DNA of 49,001 nucleotides from Negativicutes bacterium (GCA_009929485.1 SAAJ01000023.1:1-49001), one strand, 5' to 3'. Counted from the stretch's first letter, positions 26,720-34,901 are shown. Notes: generated from the sequence alone by a model not told the origin. A program made the numbers and translations.

Positions 26720-27785
26720 TATCATGATTGTGGATGATACGCCGGAAAACTTGAAGCTGCTTTCGCTGCTGCTGCGCGAGCAAGGGCATCGAGTGCGGGC
26801 GCTGCCCAGCGGGAAGATGGCCTTGGCGGCCATGCGCAACCAGCGCCCGGAAATTCTCTTGCTGGATATTACCATGCCGGAAATGGATGGGTATGCTGTG
26901 TGTGAAGCTATGCGCGCCGAGGGGCTGTTAGCGGATGTGGCGGTGATTTTCGTCAGCGCCCTAGCGGAGACCTTTGACAAGGTGAAGGCTTTTCAGTGCG
27001 GCGGCGTGGACTATGTGACCAAACCGTACCAAGCGGAGGAATTACAGGCGCGCTTGGAGACGCATTTGTCTTTAAAGCGGTTGCGCGAAGAGGTGCAAAG
27101 ACACAATCGGGACTTGCAGCAGCAGGTGAAGGCTCAATTGGATGAACTGCACCATGCCCAGATGGCTACGATTTTAGCGATGGTTAAGCTGGCGGAAGCG
27201 CGGGACGATGATACAGGGAAGCATGTGGAACGCATTCGAACGTTTTCAGCGATGTTGGCGGCCGAAGTGCAGCGGCGAGGCGGGTATCGTGAAGTAGATG
27301 ACGCCTTTGTGGAAAATATCTATAACGCCAGCCCGCTTCACGATGTAGGCAAGATCGCCATTCGCGACGCCATCTTGCTTAAACCGGGGCGATTGACACC
27401 GGAAGAGTTTGAAGAAATGAAGCTCCATACGGTGTATGGAGCGCAGACGCTGCGGCAGGTTCGCCAGGAGTACCCGCACAATGCCTTTTTGAATATGGGC
27501 ATTGATATTGCCCAGGCCCATCATGAACGCTGGGACGGCAGCGGTTATCCCAACGGTCTGCGGGGCGATGCGATTCCCATAGCGGCGCGCATGGTGGCGG
27601 TGGCTGACGTGTATGACGCTCTTTGTTCTAAGCGGGTGTACAAAGAAGCCTATTCGCATGAAACAAGCTTGGACATGCTGCGCCAAGGAGCGGGCGCTCA
27701 TTTTGAGCCGCAGCTGATTGAAGCCTTCTTGGCGATTGAGGCGGAGGTGCTGGCGCGCAGCCGCGAGCTGCGCGAAGGCGAGTAG
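26703..27785 (+). CDS. HD-GYP response regulator (c-di-GMP phosphodiesterase)
   Basis: 360 residues. The receiver has D11-D12, phospho-acceptor D55 (LLLDITMPEMDG) and Lys in VTKPY. A short helix leads to an HD-GYP domain with LHDVGKIAIRD and HHERWDGSGYPNGL, all key metal and GYP residues present, so it should hydrolyse cyclic di-GMP. The start is ATG 26703, with GGAGAGGAG upstream and in phase with MERKADIMIVDD; a longer frame is not conserved in type. It is likely phosphorylated by the hybrid kinase it overlaps. Confidence 0.92.
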   Translation: MERKADIMIVDDTPENLKLLSLLLREQGHRVRALPSGKMALAAMRNQRPEILLLDITMPEMDGYAVCEAMRAEGLLADVAVIFVSALAETFDKVKAFQCGGVDYVTKPYQAEELQARLETHLSLKRLREEVQRHNRDLQQQVKAQLDELHHAQMATILAMVKLAEARDDDTGKHVERIRTFSAMLAAEVQRRGGYREVDDAFVENIYNASPLHDVGKIAIRDAILLKPGRLTPEEFEEMKLHTVYGAQTLRQVRQEYPHNAFLNMGIDIAQAHHERWDGSGYPNGLRGDAIPIAARMVAVADVYDALCSKRVYKEAYSHETSLDMLRQGAGAHFEPQLIEAFLAIEAEVLARSRELREGE

Positions 27786-27845
27786 AAAAGGAACGTTACA
27801 CAGAGGAACAGAGAGGTACAAGATTTTAACAGGATCAACATATAG

Positions 27846-27953
27846 ACTTTGAATCCCTCCGCCGCTGTGGCGGCACCTCCCTTTAACAAGGGCGGCAAAG
27901 TGAAAGTCCCCCTTGCCAAAGGGGGAAGGCCCGCAGGGCCAGGGGGATTTTGA
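27846..27953 (-). repeat. Interspersed 'GGCGGAGGGATTC' repeat, reverse orientation
   Basis: This is the reverse complement of the unit at 8855-8990, with GAATCCCTCCGCC, GGCGGCACCTCCCTTTAAC, CCCCCTTGCCAAAGGGGG and GGCCCGCAGGGCC. It lacks about 30 bases in the middle. Confidence 0.75.
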
Positions 27954-27973
27954 GAGAGAATAAAAACTAAGAA

Positions 27974-28019
27974 AGACGGAATTTGGCGGTGGTGAGACCG
28001 TCAAGTTCCGTCTTTTTTG
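27974..28019. terminator. Bidirectional terminator between HD-GYP and YbaK genes
   Basis: GACGGAATTTGGCGGT / ACCGTCAAGTTCCGTC followed by T6 on the plus strand. On the minus strand the hairpin is followed by TTTCTT. It serves both convergent genes. Confidence 0.88.
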
Positions 28020-28022
28020 TTT

Positions 28023-28481
28023 CTATTTAAGGCGCCCCGCTATTTGGTGCAGCGCCAAGAGGGCCCGGGGATCGACGGCCAGCGTCAGATTTTCTTGGCC
28101 GCTGCCGCCGTAGACCAGCGGATAGCGCAGAAGGGCCTCGTCGAACAGACAAGGGAAGTTAAGGCCGAAAAGAGGCATGTTTCCCGGTTCAAAGCCGGTG
28201 ATGTCGTAGACCCTCTTGTACTTGACAGGCCTGAGTTTTGGTGCGTTTAAGAGTGCAGCCGCTTTGACGAGATCCAAGCGGCCACGGTCACCGGCAAGGA
28301 GACAGAGATAATATTGGGAAGGAGCGGCTTCCACCAGCAGTACAGGGGCGGTTTGGCCGACGGCAATGCCAAAATAAGCTGCGCCGTCCTCGGCAGAACG
28401 CAGAGGCCTTGTTTGCGGCAAAAGCTGATAGGCAAAGCCCTTTTCGCGTAAGGCTTTTTCCCAAGGAAACTGATGCTGCAT
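28023..28481 (-). CDS. YbaK/EbsC-family aminoacyl-tRNA deacylase
   Basis: 152 residues, the YbaK/ProX editing fold, which hydrolyses misacylated tRNA (often Cys-tRNA-Pro) in trans. Typical pieces are the RSAEDGAAYFGIAVGQTAPVL stretch, the invariant-like Lys region KAAALLNAPKLRPV, and GFEPGNMPLFGL near the active site. The start ATG 28481 has GAGGAGGGG upstream. Its substrate cannot be assigned. It is convergent with the HD-GYP gene and has no operon partner. Confidence 0.83.
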   Translation of the reverse strand: MQHQFPWEKALREKGFAYQLLPQTRPLRSAEDGAAYFGIAVGQTAPVLLVEAAPSQYYLCLLAGDRGRLDLVKAAALLNAPKLRPVKYKRVYDITGFEPGNMPLFGLNFPCLFDEALLRYPLVYGGSGQENLTLAVDPRALLALHQIAGRLK

Positions 28482-28504
28482 TACCGGCCCCTCCTCTGCT
28501 TCTA

Positions 28505-28630
28505 TTCAATCCTGTTGTTTCTTGCGTACCCTCACTCTACTCACTCTACTCCTGTTAAAACTCCCGTAACCCTCATTCGAGCCCTCGCGCGACTCCGGTT
28601 CTCTTGTTCAATCCTGTTCAATTCTTGTTC
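28505..28630 (+). repeat. Interspersed modular repeat, copy G
   Basis: It contains GCGTACCCTCACTCTACTCA, CTCTACTCCTGTTAAAA, CCCGTAACCCTCATTCG, GCGACTCCGGTTCTCTTG and TTCAATCCTG at both ends. It touches the stop of ecfT. Confidence 0.75.
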
Positions 28631-29295
28631 TACCCCACGATAATCCAGACGCTGACGGCCGCCATGGCCGCCAAAGCCAGGTAGTCCATGGGATGCAAAG
28701 ACACTTTGCCCGCAAAGGTGCGTCCGGGAGCGCCGAAGCCGCGCAGTTCCAAGCTGACCGCCATGGTCTCCGAGCGGGTGATGGCCCGCAGTACTAGCGG
28801 CTGTACAACTGCCAAGTAGGAAGCAAAGCGTTTCAGGGGATTGCCGCCGGGATGGTAACCGCGGCAGGCTTGGGCTTCGCGGACCGCCTTGCTTTCCGCC
28901 AGAAAGTCAGGGACAAAACGCAGCGCCGTCGTCAGCATGAAAGCGTATTCATAGGGCACTTTGCATTGCGTTGTCAGGGCCGTAGTTAGATCCTGCAGGC
29001 GCGTTGTCGCCAAAAGCAGCACAAAGATAAGCGTCATTACCAGCATTTTCAGGGCAATGGCGATGGAAAAATCAAGGCTGGCCCCAAAGGCATATTGCAT
29101 CAACCCTAGGAGTACGGCAAAGACGAACAAGCCTGTAGAGGCGGCCAAGGTGCTGCGCAGCTTTCCTGCTAAGGCCAGAGCCAGGAGCTCCGCAAAAATG
29201 AGCAGGGACAGCTCCAGCGGCGTTTGGAGAAGCATGGCCCAAAGCGTGACGGCCAACGTGAGGAGCAGCTTTGTCAAAGGAGCCAATTTATTCAT
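28630..29295 (-). CDS. ecfT: ECF transporter transmembrane subunit EcfT
   Basis: The energy-coupling T subunit of 221 residues connects the S component to two ATPases. Hydrophobic helices span about 10-60, 65-115 and 195-220. The cytoplasmic coupling helices show the Ala-Arg-Gly-type signatures: AQACRGYHPGG and SLELRGFGAPG. It overlaps the upstream ATPase gene by 8 bases. It is last in the S-A-A-T operon. This is a dedicated (group I-like) arrangement because the S gene is in the same operon. Confidence 0.92.
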   Translation of the reverse strand: MNKLAPLTKLLLTLAVTLWAMLLQTPLELSLLIFAELLALALAGKLRSTLAASTGLFVFAVLLGLMQYAFGASLDFSIAIALKMLVMTLIFVLLLATTRLQDLTTALTTQCKVPYEYAFMLTTALRFVPDFLAESKAVREAQACRGYHPGGNPLKRFASYLAVVQPLVLRAITRSETMAVSLELRGFGAPGRTFAGKVSLHPMDYLALAAMAAVSVWIIVG

Positions 29296-30106
29296 GGCGA
29301 AGCCCTCCTTTCAGCAAGGGCAAAAGCTGCTGGCAAAATACTTCGGCATCGCTGACGCCCGGCTGCTTCAGCAGGCGAGACAGTTGCAGCAGAGAAGGTT
29401 CGGCCAGGCCCCATTGCTGCAAATCATGAGCGCCGGAGAATAAATCCGTCACTGTGCCGTCGAAAACCTTGCGGCCGCCGCCAAGGACGGCGACACGTTC
29501 AAAATGAGCGGCTAACAGCTCCATGTCATGGGTGATCATCAAAATGGCCATGCCTTGGCGGTGCAGGTCCTGTAAAAGTGACATCAACTGTCTGCGCTCC
29601 CAAGCGTCTTGACCGCTGGTTGGTTCGTCAAGAATGAGCAGGCGCGGCTTCATAGCCAGCGCTGAGGCAATGGCGACGCGCTGCTTGAGACCTTTGGGCA
29701 AAAGTCGCGGGTCTGCTTGCGCCTGATCAGCCAAGGAGACGGCCTGCAGGGCCTTGGCGACGGCTTCACTTGTTTCTGCGGCGCTGAAGCCAAGCTGCTG
29801 GGGGCCATAGGCCACTTCCAGAGCGACAGTGTCGCGAAAAATCTGGCGGTCCGGATTTTGGAAGACATAGCCGATGTGCCGGGCTCGCTGAGCGGTGCTG
29901 TGTCTGGCCAAATCTTCATCGTCCAGGAGGATGCGTCCGCCGGTGGGCTTGATGAGTCCCATAATTAGGCGAGTCAAGGTGGTTTTGCCGCTGCCGTTGT
30001 GTCCGGCGAGGGCCATGAAATCGTCAGCCTTTAGCTCCAGCGAGACTTCGTGCAGGGCAGGGGCTTGCTGGCTGTATTGAAAAGAAATGCATTCAAGTGT
30101 TAGCAC
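29288..30106 (-). CDS. ecfA: ECF transporter ATPase (second of two)
   Basis: An ABC ATPase of 272 residues. Walker A GHNGSGKTTLTRL, Q-loop YVFQNPDRQIF and Walker B LLILDEPTSGQDAWE are intact, and ITHDMELLAAHF gives the switch His. The ABC signature is LPKGLKQR rather than LSGGQ; related ECF ATPases have SKGQRQR, so the Leu replacing Gln is a departure. The start is GTG 30106 with AAAGGAGA 9 bases upstream, overlapping the previous stop by 7 bases. Confidence 0.92.
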   Translation of the reverse strand: MLTLECISFQYSQQAPALHEVSLELKADDFMALAGHNGSGKTTLTRLIMGLIKPTGGRILLDDEDLARHSTAQRARHIGYVFQNPDRQIFRDTVALEVAYGPQQLGFSAAETSEAVAKALQAVSLADQAQADPRLLPKGLKQRVAIASALAMKPRLLILDEPTSGQDAWERRQLMSLLQDLHRQGMAILMITHDMELLAAHFERVAVLGGGRKVFDGTVTDLFSGAHDLQQWGLAEPSLLQLSRLLKQPGVSDAEVFCQQLLPLLKGGLRHE

Positions 30107-30963
30107 GATGGACTGTCTCCTTTAGCATAGGCTTGCAATTCGGCGGCTGCTTCCGCTTCGCTTTTCCAGGGGCGCAGAGAATGTCCCAGCGTTTGTTCCA
30201 GGCGGAAGCGGGCTTGCCAGAGCGGCGGCAGGGCCGGACGCAAGGATTCTTCCAGCCACAAATGGCGAAGGACGGTGTCGGCATCGCCTTGGCTGGCGAT
30301 GCATCCTTCCTGTAGAAAGACAAATTGGTCGGCGTAGGGCAGGACGCAGGCTAAGTCGTGCTCGACGGCTAAGACCGTCAGTCCTTCTTCCTGGTGCAAC
30401 CGATGCAATAAAGCATATAGCTCGCTACGGCCTTTGGGATCAAGAGCCGAGGCCGGTTCGTCCAAAATGAGAATCGAAGGCTTGGTAGCTAAAAGGGAAG
30501 CTAAAACCAGACGTTGTTTTTGGCCTCCTGACAAGGCGGCGGTTTCGCGCCGCTCCAGACCGGCCAGGCCTACCTGTTCCAGGGAGGAACTTACGCGAAT
30601 CTTGATTTCTGCGGGGGGCAGCCCCATGTTCTCCAGGGCGAAAGCTACCTCTTCTTCAACTGTCATCGCCACAAGCTGCGTCTCGTAGTCCTCCAGCAAG
30701 ATGCCGGTCATGGTAGCTAAGACGGCAATACCCGTTGTGCGGGTGTCTTGACCCATTACATAAACGCGGCCGCTCAAAGAGCCGCCGTAGTAATGGGGAA
30801 TGATGCCTGCCGCAGCCCGGCATAAAGCGGTTTTACCGGCCCCGTTGGGGCCGGTAAGTACGGTAAAGGAGCCTGCCGAAATGGCCAGGTCGATGTCTTG
30901 CAGGACGGCGGTCCGGCGAGGATAGCTATAGGTGAATTGTTCAAATTTTAGGGCGTCAGTCAT
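30100..30963 (-). CDS. ecfA: ECF transporter ATPase (first of two)
   Basis: An ABC ATPase of 287 residues. Walker A GPNGAGKTALCRA, signature LSGGQKQRLVLA and Walker B ILILDEPASALDP are canonical, and VEHDLACVLPYAD carries the switch His. A long C-terminal segment of about 60 residues, rich in Leu and Ala, follows the ATPase core. It starts 7 bases after the S-component stop. It forms a heterodimer with the next ATPase by analogy with other ECF systems. Confidence 0.92.
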   Translation of the reverse strand: MTDALKFEQFTYSYPRRTAVLQDIDLAISAGSFTVLTGPNGAGKTALCRAAAGIIPHYYGGSLSGRVYVMGQDTRTTGIAVLATMTGILLEDYETQLVAMTVEEEVAFALENMGLPPAEIKIRVSSSLEQVGLAGLERRETAALSGGQKQRLVLASLLATKPSILILDEPASALDPKGRSELYALLHRLHQEEGLTVLAVEHDLACVLPYADQFVFLQEGCIASQGDADTVLRHLWLEESLRPALPPLWQARFRLEQTLGHSLRPWKSEAEAAAELQAYAKGDSPSC

Positions 30964-30970
30964 GATGTGC

Positions 30971-31543
30971 TCAGTCCTCCTGGCGGTTCAGCAATTTGCG
31001 CGCCGGCAAGTACAAAAGCTGGGTGATGACGCCGTTGGCGGCGCCGACGGCCAGTACAACCGGCAGCATGCCGTACAGATATACTTCGTTAGGAATGGAA
31101 AGAATGACTTTCAGCAATGTTACAAAGGTAAAGCCGCTGGCGACGGTGCTGAAAAAGCCGGTAAGTCCGGGGGCTAAGGGCAGGCCGCCGATGTTGAGGC
31201 GCGAGACAAGGGGCAGGAAGAGCGCGCATGTAAGAGCGCCGATAGGCTCGCTGATCAGATTGGCGTAGGGGATGGCGGACTTGGAGGTGGGTACATTCAG
31301 CGCCCCTGCCACCAGGCCGATGCCGATGACTTGTCCTAAAGTCGGGCGGACTAGGTTGATGGCCAGGCAGTACATGGCAATCATCCAGTTAAGAGTCAGG
31401 CCGGCGATGTTCGGCGTGACTAAATGTAAAATAGCGCCAATGGCTAAAAGCAGAGCCGTAACAGCCACCCAGCGGAAGCGGCCGCCTTGGTTGGCTTCAA
31501 AAGTAACGGTCTCCTGTGCTTGTACTTGTGCTTGTTGTTTCAT
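30971..31543 (-). CDS. ECF S component, predicted tryptophan-specific (TrpP-like)
   Basis: A membrane protein of 190 residues with about six helices. After a Gln-rich start it reads AVTALLLAIGAILHLVTPNI, resembling the 'AIGAxLHxxxP' opening of TrpP-type S components. I start at ATG 31543 (MKQQAQVQ), with AAAGGAGG 8 bases upstream; the longer open frame runs through the T-box and is not coding. Substrate assignment rests on the upstream T-box, whose specifier is UGG (Trp). The operon is S-EcfA-EcfA-EcfT. A different aromatic substrate is the main alternative. Confidence 0.85.
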   Translation of the reverse strand: MKQQAQVQAQETVTFEANQGGRFRWVAVTALLLAIGAILHLVTPNIAGLTLNWMIAMYCLAINLVRPTLGQVIGIGLVAGALNVPTSKSAIPYANLISEPIGALTCALFLPLVSRLNIGGLPLAPGLTGFFSTVASGFTFVTLLKVILSIPNEVYLYGMLPVVLAVGAANGVITQLLYLPARKLLNRQED

Positions 31544-31563
31544 GTGAAAATCCTCCTTTTTCT

Positions 31564-31850
31564 TTCTGAGCATACAAAAAACCCCTCGTCTATCGTAAAA
31601 CGATAGGGACGAGGGGTTAACCCGCGGTGCCACCCTAATTGGCTGCAAAACAGCCCGGCTTGACAAGGTACGGCTATGTAAGCGATACCTGCTTTCGGAT
31701 AACGGCGAAAGATTCCGGCAGCGACTACCCCGCAAGCGGCTCGGGCTGCATCTTCCAGGTCCATTCCACATCTCGAGCAGTACCGGACTCTCACCAACGC
31801 CGGCTCTCTGAAACCCTCTTGAGTAAGTGTACTCTTCCTGGTCATGGATG
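31564..31850 (-). promoter_or_regulatory. T-box riboswitch, tryptophan specifier (UGG), upstream of ECF operon
   Basis: Read on the minus strand, the T-box AGGGTGGCACCGCGGGTTAA lies near 31638-31619, followed by a terminator (AACCCCTCGTC..GACGAGGGGTT, six T). Stem I has AGAGAGCCGG and GTGAGAGTCCGGT. The specifier loop reads GGAA-TGG-ACC, aligning with GAAA-TAC-ACC of the tyrosine T-box at 13290; the codon TGG is at 31763-31761. Uncharged tRNA-Trp should allow read-through. Confidence 0.88.
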
Positions 31851-31873
31851 ATCATAATATGGATTTGTTTACT

Positions 31874-31902
31874 ACTATACCGTCGTCAAAGACCTTTGTC
31901 AA
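31874..31902 (-). promoter_or_regulatory. Promoter of the T-box/ECF operon
   Basis: On the minus strand TTGACA (31902-31897), 17-base spacer, TATAGT (31879-31874). Confidence 0.88.
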
Positions 31903-31929
31903 TGCTTTGTAAGCATCTATGGAGAAAAA

Positions 31930-32352
31930 TTATTCTTCCGCAGGCAGCCATTCTACGTCGCCAAGAACAAAAAACGTACCTTTGCCTTTCATGACGAGCT
32001 TGCCCCGTTCATCATACAGCTCGCCGTCGACGACCATGGTGCTGCGGCCGGCATGGATTACAGAGGCCTTAGCGATAACTTCTTCGCCGCTGGGTACATT
32101 GCGGATGAAAGAAAGGCTGAGATCGGTAGTGACAACTTTGCGCCGCATGCTGAAGCAGGCGGAACCCATGGCGGTATCGATCAAGGCGGCAAAGGCGCCA
32201 CCGTGAACGGTCTTGTGAATATTGGTATGAATGTCTTCCTTGATCGGCATGGAAAGCACGGCCTTGCCCGGTTCGATAGAGACGAATTTCATGCCTAACA
32301 GTTTGACGAAGGAATTCGTTTCATAGATGTGTGTAAAAAATGCTTCCAACAT
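31930..32352 (-). CDS. PaaI-type hotdog-fold thioesterase
   Basis: 140 residues, an acyl-CoA thioesterase-like hotdog protein. The core helix segment is HKTVHGGAFAALIDTAMGSACF, in which the His-Gly-Gly and downstream Asp match the PaaI active-site pattern, followed by strands TTDLSLSFIRNVPSGEEV. The physiological acyl-CoA is unknown. The start ATG 32352 has AAGGAGA. It lies 26 bases behind the secreted-protein gene, so they may share a transcript. Confidence 0.85.
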   Translation of the reverse strand: MLEAFFTHIYETNSFVKLLGMKFVSIEPGKAVLSMPIKEDIHTNIHKTVHGGAFAALIDTAMGSACFSMRRKVVTTDLSLSFIRNVPSGEEVIAKASVIHAGRSTMVVDGELYDERGKLVMKGKGTFFVLGDVEWLPAEE

Positions 32353-32378
32353 GGCTGTCTCCTTGTGACAGCGGCTGC

Positions 32379-32903
32379 TTAGTTCTTGCCTTTGCCGTTG
32401 CCTGTGTTTTTATCTTTATCGTTGTCGTTTTGCTGCAGATGGACTTGGTGTTTGTCAGCGCCAGGCGCGTTGCGTCCTTTGACCGGTGGATTGTGTTTTT
32501 CATCTTCCAGTAGTTGTTCCAAATCAGTTTTTTCCTTGTCCATTTTTCCGTCTTTAAATACTTTGTCGCATTTTTTACGGACATCTCCTACGGACAGACC
32601 CAGTGCTTGGGCTACCTTGCCCCAGCCCAGGGGCTTCTCGCGGAGCGTAAATACTTCGCTTACCGGTTTGCGGCTGCGGTCCGCCAAACTGTAGGCCAAG
32701 GCGATTTCACCGCGCCCATAGTTGCGGTTTTCCCGCAAATCGCTGATGCGGGAGGTGTCGACGGAAACGCCGAAAACTTTGGACAACGAGCTGGCTAAAA
32801 TGGCGTCTAAAGATTCTTCATCCGGCGCTGGTGCGGCCCCCGCCGTGGCGGTAAAACCGAAGCAAAGGCAGCAAAGAAGTAATACGAAACGTACAAAGGA
32901 CAT
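32379..32903 (-). CDS. Secreted hypothetical protein with charged C-terminal tail
   Basis: 174 residues. An N-terminal signal peptide (FVLLLCCLCFGFTATAGAA) is followed by a soluble region with GRGEIALAYSLADRSRKPVSE and GWGKVAQALGLSVGDVRKKC, a pattern seen in small exported proteins of unknown function. The last 45 residues are Asp/Asn/Lys-rich and likely disordered. The start ATG 32903 has GGAGAGGAG. I do not assign a function. Confidence 0.75.
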   Translation of the reverse strand: MSFVRFVLLLCCLCFGFTATAGAAPAPDEESLDAILASSLSKVFGVSVDTSRISDLRENRNYGRGEIALAYSLADRSRKPVSEVFTLREKPLGWGKVAQALGLSVGDVRKKCDKVFKDGKMDKEKTDLEQLLEDEKHNPPVKGRNAPGADKHQVHLQQNDNDKDKNTGNGKGKN

Positions 32904-32928
32904 GAATCAACACTCCTCTCCTTCAATG

Positions 32929-33093
32929 CCCAGTTATGAGGGCATTTATCTACGATTTATGATAACACAAAAAATGCGCCTTGCGAACCGTATTCAGGGT
33001 CTTCGGGGCCTGGAAGAAAGGAACGAAGAAACCGAAAAAGAAAGAAAAATCTGTAAATTAATAAAAGAATACCAGCATATGGCAGGAAAATAG
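32929..33093 (+). CDS. Possible small basic protein
   Basis: An open stretch of about 54 residues (MPSYEGIYLRFMITQKMRLA, then NRIQGLRGLEERNE and KICKLIKEYQHMAGK) reads like a helical charged protein, similar to the short sporulation-type proteins seen in this group. No clear ribosome-binding site precedes either ATG, and the upstream part is antisense to the secreted-protein gene. Uncertain. Confidence 0.3.
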   Translation, partial: PSYEGIYLRFMITQKMRLANRIQGLRGLEERNEETEKERKICKLIKEYQHMAGK

Positions 33094-33196
33094 AAATAAA
33101 AGCGAGAAATAAAAAGCCATTATTACTATATAAGCATATTAGGGATAATTATGCAAAAATGACGCAAGGGGAAAGCAAAGTCAGGGGGGTGAGGGC

Positions 33197-33412
33197 ATGT
33201 TCAAAAAAGCGGTGACATCCAGCTTGGTGGTGCTGGCCATGTTGCCTGTCATGGCTACTGGTGAAGCGGTGGCGCCGGGTTCAGCCGCTGATGCGGCGTT
33301 CGCTAAAACCCTGGTGCAGCATCAGGCTGTTCAAGAGGGCGTGATGCAAGCGCACCAGCGAGCGATTGAACTTTCACGGGCCGGGAAAATGAATGAGGCC
33401 TGCTTAATCTGA
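33197..33412 (+). pseudogene. Truncated N-terminus of a TPR exporter-like protein (PgaA-like)
   Basis: 71 residues: a signal-like start (MFKKAVTSSLVVLAMLPVMA), then a helix pair MQAHQRAIELSRAGKMNEA typical of the first TPR of PgaA-type outer-membrane exporters, and an abrupt end near 33400. GGGGGTG upstream of ATG 33197 is a good ribosome-binding site. The following bases already belong to a pgaC frame, so this appears to be the head of a gene joined to the body of another by deletion. PgaA identity is inferred from context. Confidence 0.6.
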
Positions 33413-34351
33413 CTGTTAACCAAGGAAAGGCCACTGCTCTCAACTACGGGTTTTTGATGAGCAAAGGCGAGATTGTTGTGACTGTGGACGCTGATTGCAT
33501 GCTGGATGCGCGGGCGCTGCACTGGATGGCTTGGCATTTCACCAACTTTCCCCGCGTGGGGGCTCTTACAGGCAATCCGCGGGTGCGCAACCGCACGACG
33601 CTGTTGGCGCAGATTCAGACGGCGGAATACGCCAGAGTTATCGGTCTGATTAAACGGACCCAGCGGGTGTTGGGCAAAGTGCTCACCGTGTCCGGCGTTA
33701 TCGCCGCCTGGCGGCGTCAGGCGCTGCTGGATGTGGGCCTCTAGAGCAATGACATGATCACCGATGATATTGACATGACCTGGAAAATGGAAAAACGCTT
33801 CTGGGATGTACGGTATGAAACCAAGGCGATCGGTTGGATGCTGGTACCCGAGACCTTCTGGGGGCTTTGGCGGCAGCGCTGCCGTTGGGCCCAGGGCGGC
33901 GTAGAAGTGATCCGCCGGCATCGCAATGTCTGGTCTGACTGGCGGCAGCGGCGCATTTGGCCGCTGTATATCGACTATGTACTCAGCATTATTTGGGCCC
34001 ATGTTTTTCTGATTTGTATGCTCTTTTGGGGCTATGGCCAGCTTAGCGGCGATTAGTTTTTCATCGCCCAGTTGGGCAATCCGGTCGCTCTATGGAACGG
34101 CTCGATTATTGCGGGTGGCGTGTATGCTGCAATTTGCCGTCAGCCTGCTGGTGGACAACAAATACGATAAGCGTATGTGGCTTACGTATTTCTGGGTCAT
34201 TTGGTATCCGGTTGTCTATTGGATCTTCAATGCCATGACGGTGCTGGTGGCTACGCCCCGGGGGCTGACCAAAAAATTTGGCAAGGCGGCGATCTGGGCC
34301 AGTCCAGACCGCGGCTTGAGGGCGGTGACGCATGATGCGCAACAAAAATGA
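33397..34351 (+). pseudogene. pgaC: pgaC remnant (poly-GlcNAc synthase), multiply disrupted
   Basis: This glycosyltransferase-2 would polymerise beta-1,6-GlcNAc across the inner membrane. Readable parts are NQGKATALNYG, the VDADCMLD metal site, ITDDIDMTWKM, the QRCRW motif, and C-terminal helices ending IWASPDRG, all in PgaC order. Missing is the N-terminal third (membrane helices and first Asp). An in-frame TAG lies at 33742, a second TAG at 34054, and a frameshift near 34115-34130 carries the end into another frame. Several separate lesions make function unlikely. Confidence 0.85.
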
Positions 34352-34817
34352 ACTTCCCATTATCTTTGTGCCTCAATTAGAGCCCAAGGGGCAGCGGACG
34401 TTAGAAGGAATGCTTAAATTTGTGCTGACCGTTCTTTTGATCCTGATTTTGGCGGTGCTTACCCTGGCTGTCTGGGTAGGATCCGGCTTCTATGTACAAG
34501 AACAGATTCTGGCGGACGCTTATATCAAGAAATCCTGGGGTATGCTGTTTACTGTGGGCTGGGTAGCCTTGGCGGCGTTTTTGATTATGTTGATTTGGCA
34601 GCAGTATAATCTGCGCGTCTTTGGCAAACGTACGCGACGGCAATTTCCGCCGCCTGTGGGCCCCGCGGAAGTGGCCAAAATGCTGAAAATTTCGGAAGAC
34701 ACTGTGGTTCATGCACAAGAGCTGCGTATTGGCGTCTTTTATGTAGAAGATGGCAAACGGATTCTCTGCGATGATGAAAAAATGTGTATGTCCTTGGAAA
34801 CGGAGAAGAAGGAGTAA
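34332..34817 (+). CDS. pgaD: PgaD-like poly-GlcNAc synthase accessory subunit
   Basis: 161 residues. Two membrane helices (about 27-52 and 70-92), then a soluble tail with RVFGKRTRRQFPPPV and VAKMLKISEDTV as in PgaD, which supports PgaC and takes part in c-di-GMP control in Escherichia coli. It overlaps the pgaC remnant by 20 bases (start ATG 34332 or 34335). It is intact although its partner is broken, so it is probably a survivor rather than functional in polymer synthesis. Confidence 0.8.
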   Translation: MMRNKNELPIIFVPQLEPKGQRTLEGMLKFVLTVLLILILAVLTLAVWVGSGFYVQEQILADAYIKKSWGMLFTVGWVALAAFLIMLIWQQYNLRVFGKRTRRQFPPPVGPAEVAKMLKISEDTVVHAQELRIGVFYVEDGKRILCDDEKMCMSLETEKKE

Positions 34818-34856
34818 TAAACCGACTCAAAAGTGTTGTTTCAGAAGTGGTTTTGC

Positions 34857-34901
34857 GAGAACTGGAGTTATGAAAGAATGAGTAATTCCAGTTCTCTTTT
34901 T
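34857..34901 (+). terminator. Terminator after pgaD
   Basis: GAGAACTGGA (34857-34866) and TCCAGTTCTC (34887-34896) followed by T5. Confidence 0.85.

Noticed and set aside
31540-31855. N-terminal extension of the ECF S component and a 101-codon frame over the T-box
   Set aside because: This sequence is the T-box leader RNA; AAAGGAGG before ATG 31543 fixes the start.
33742-34056. Two in-frame TAG codons in pgaC as possible pyrrolysine or read-through sites
   Set aside because: The gene also lacks its N-terminal third and has a frameshift, so decay explains the stops better.
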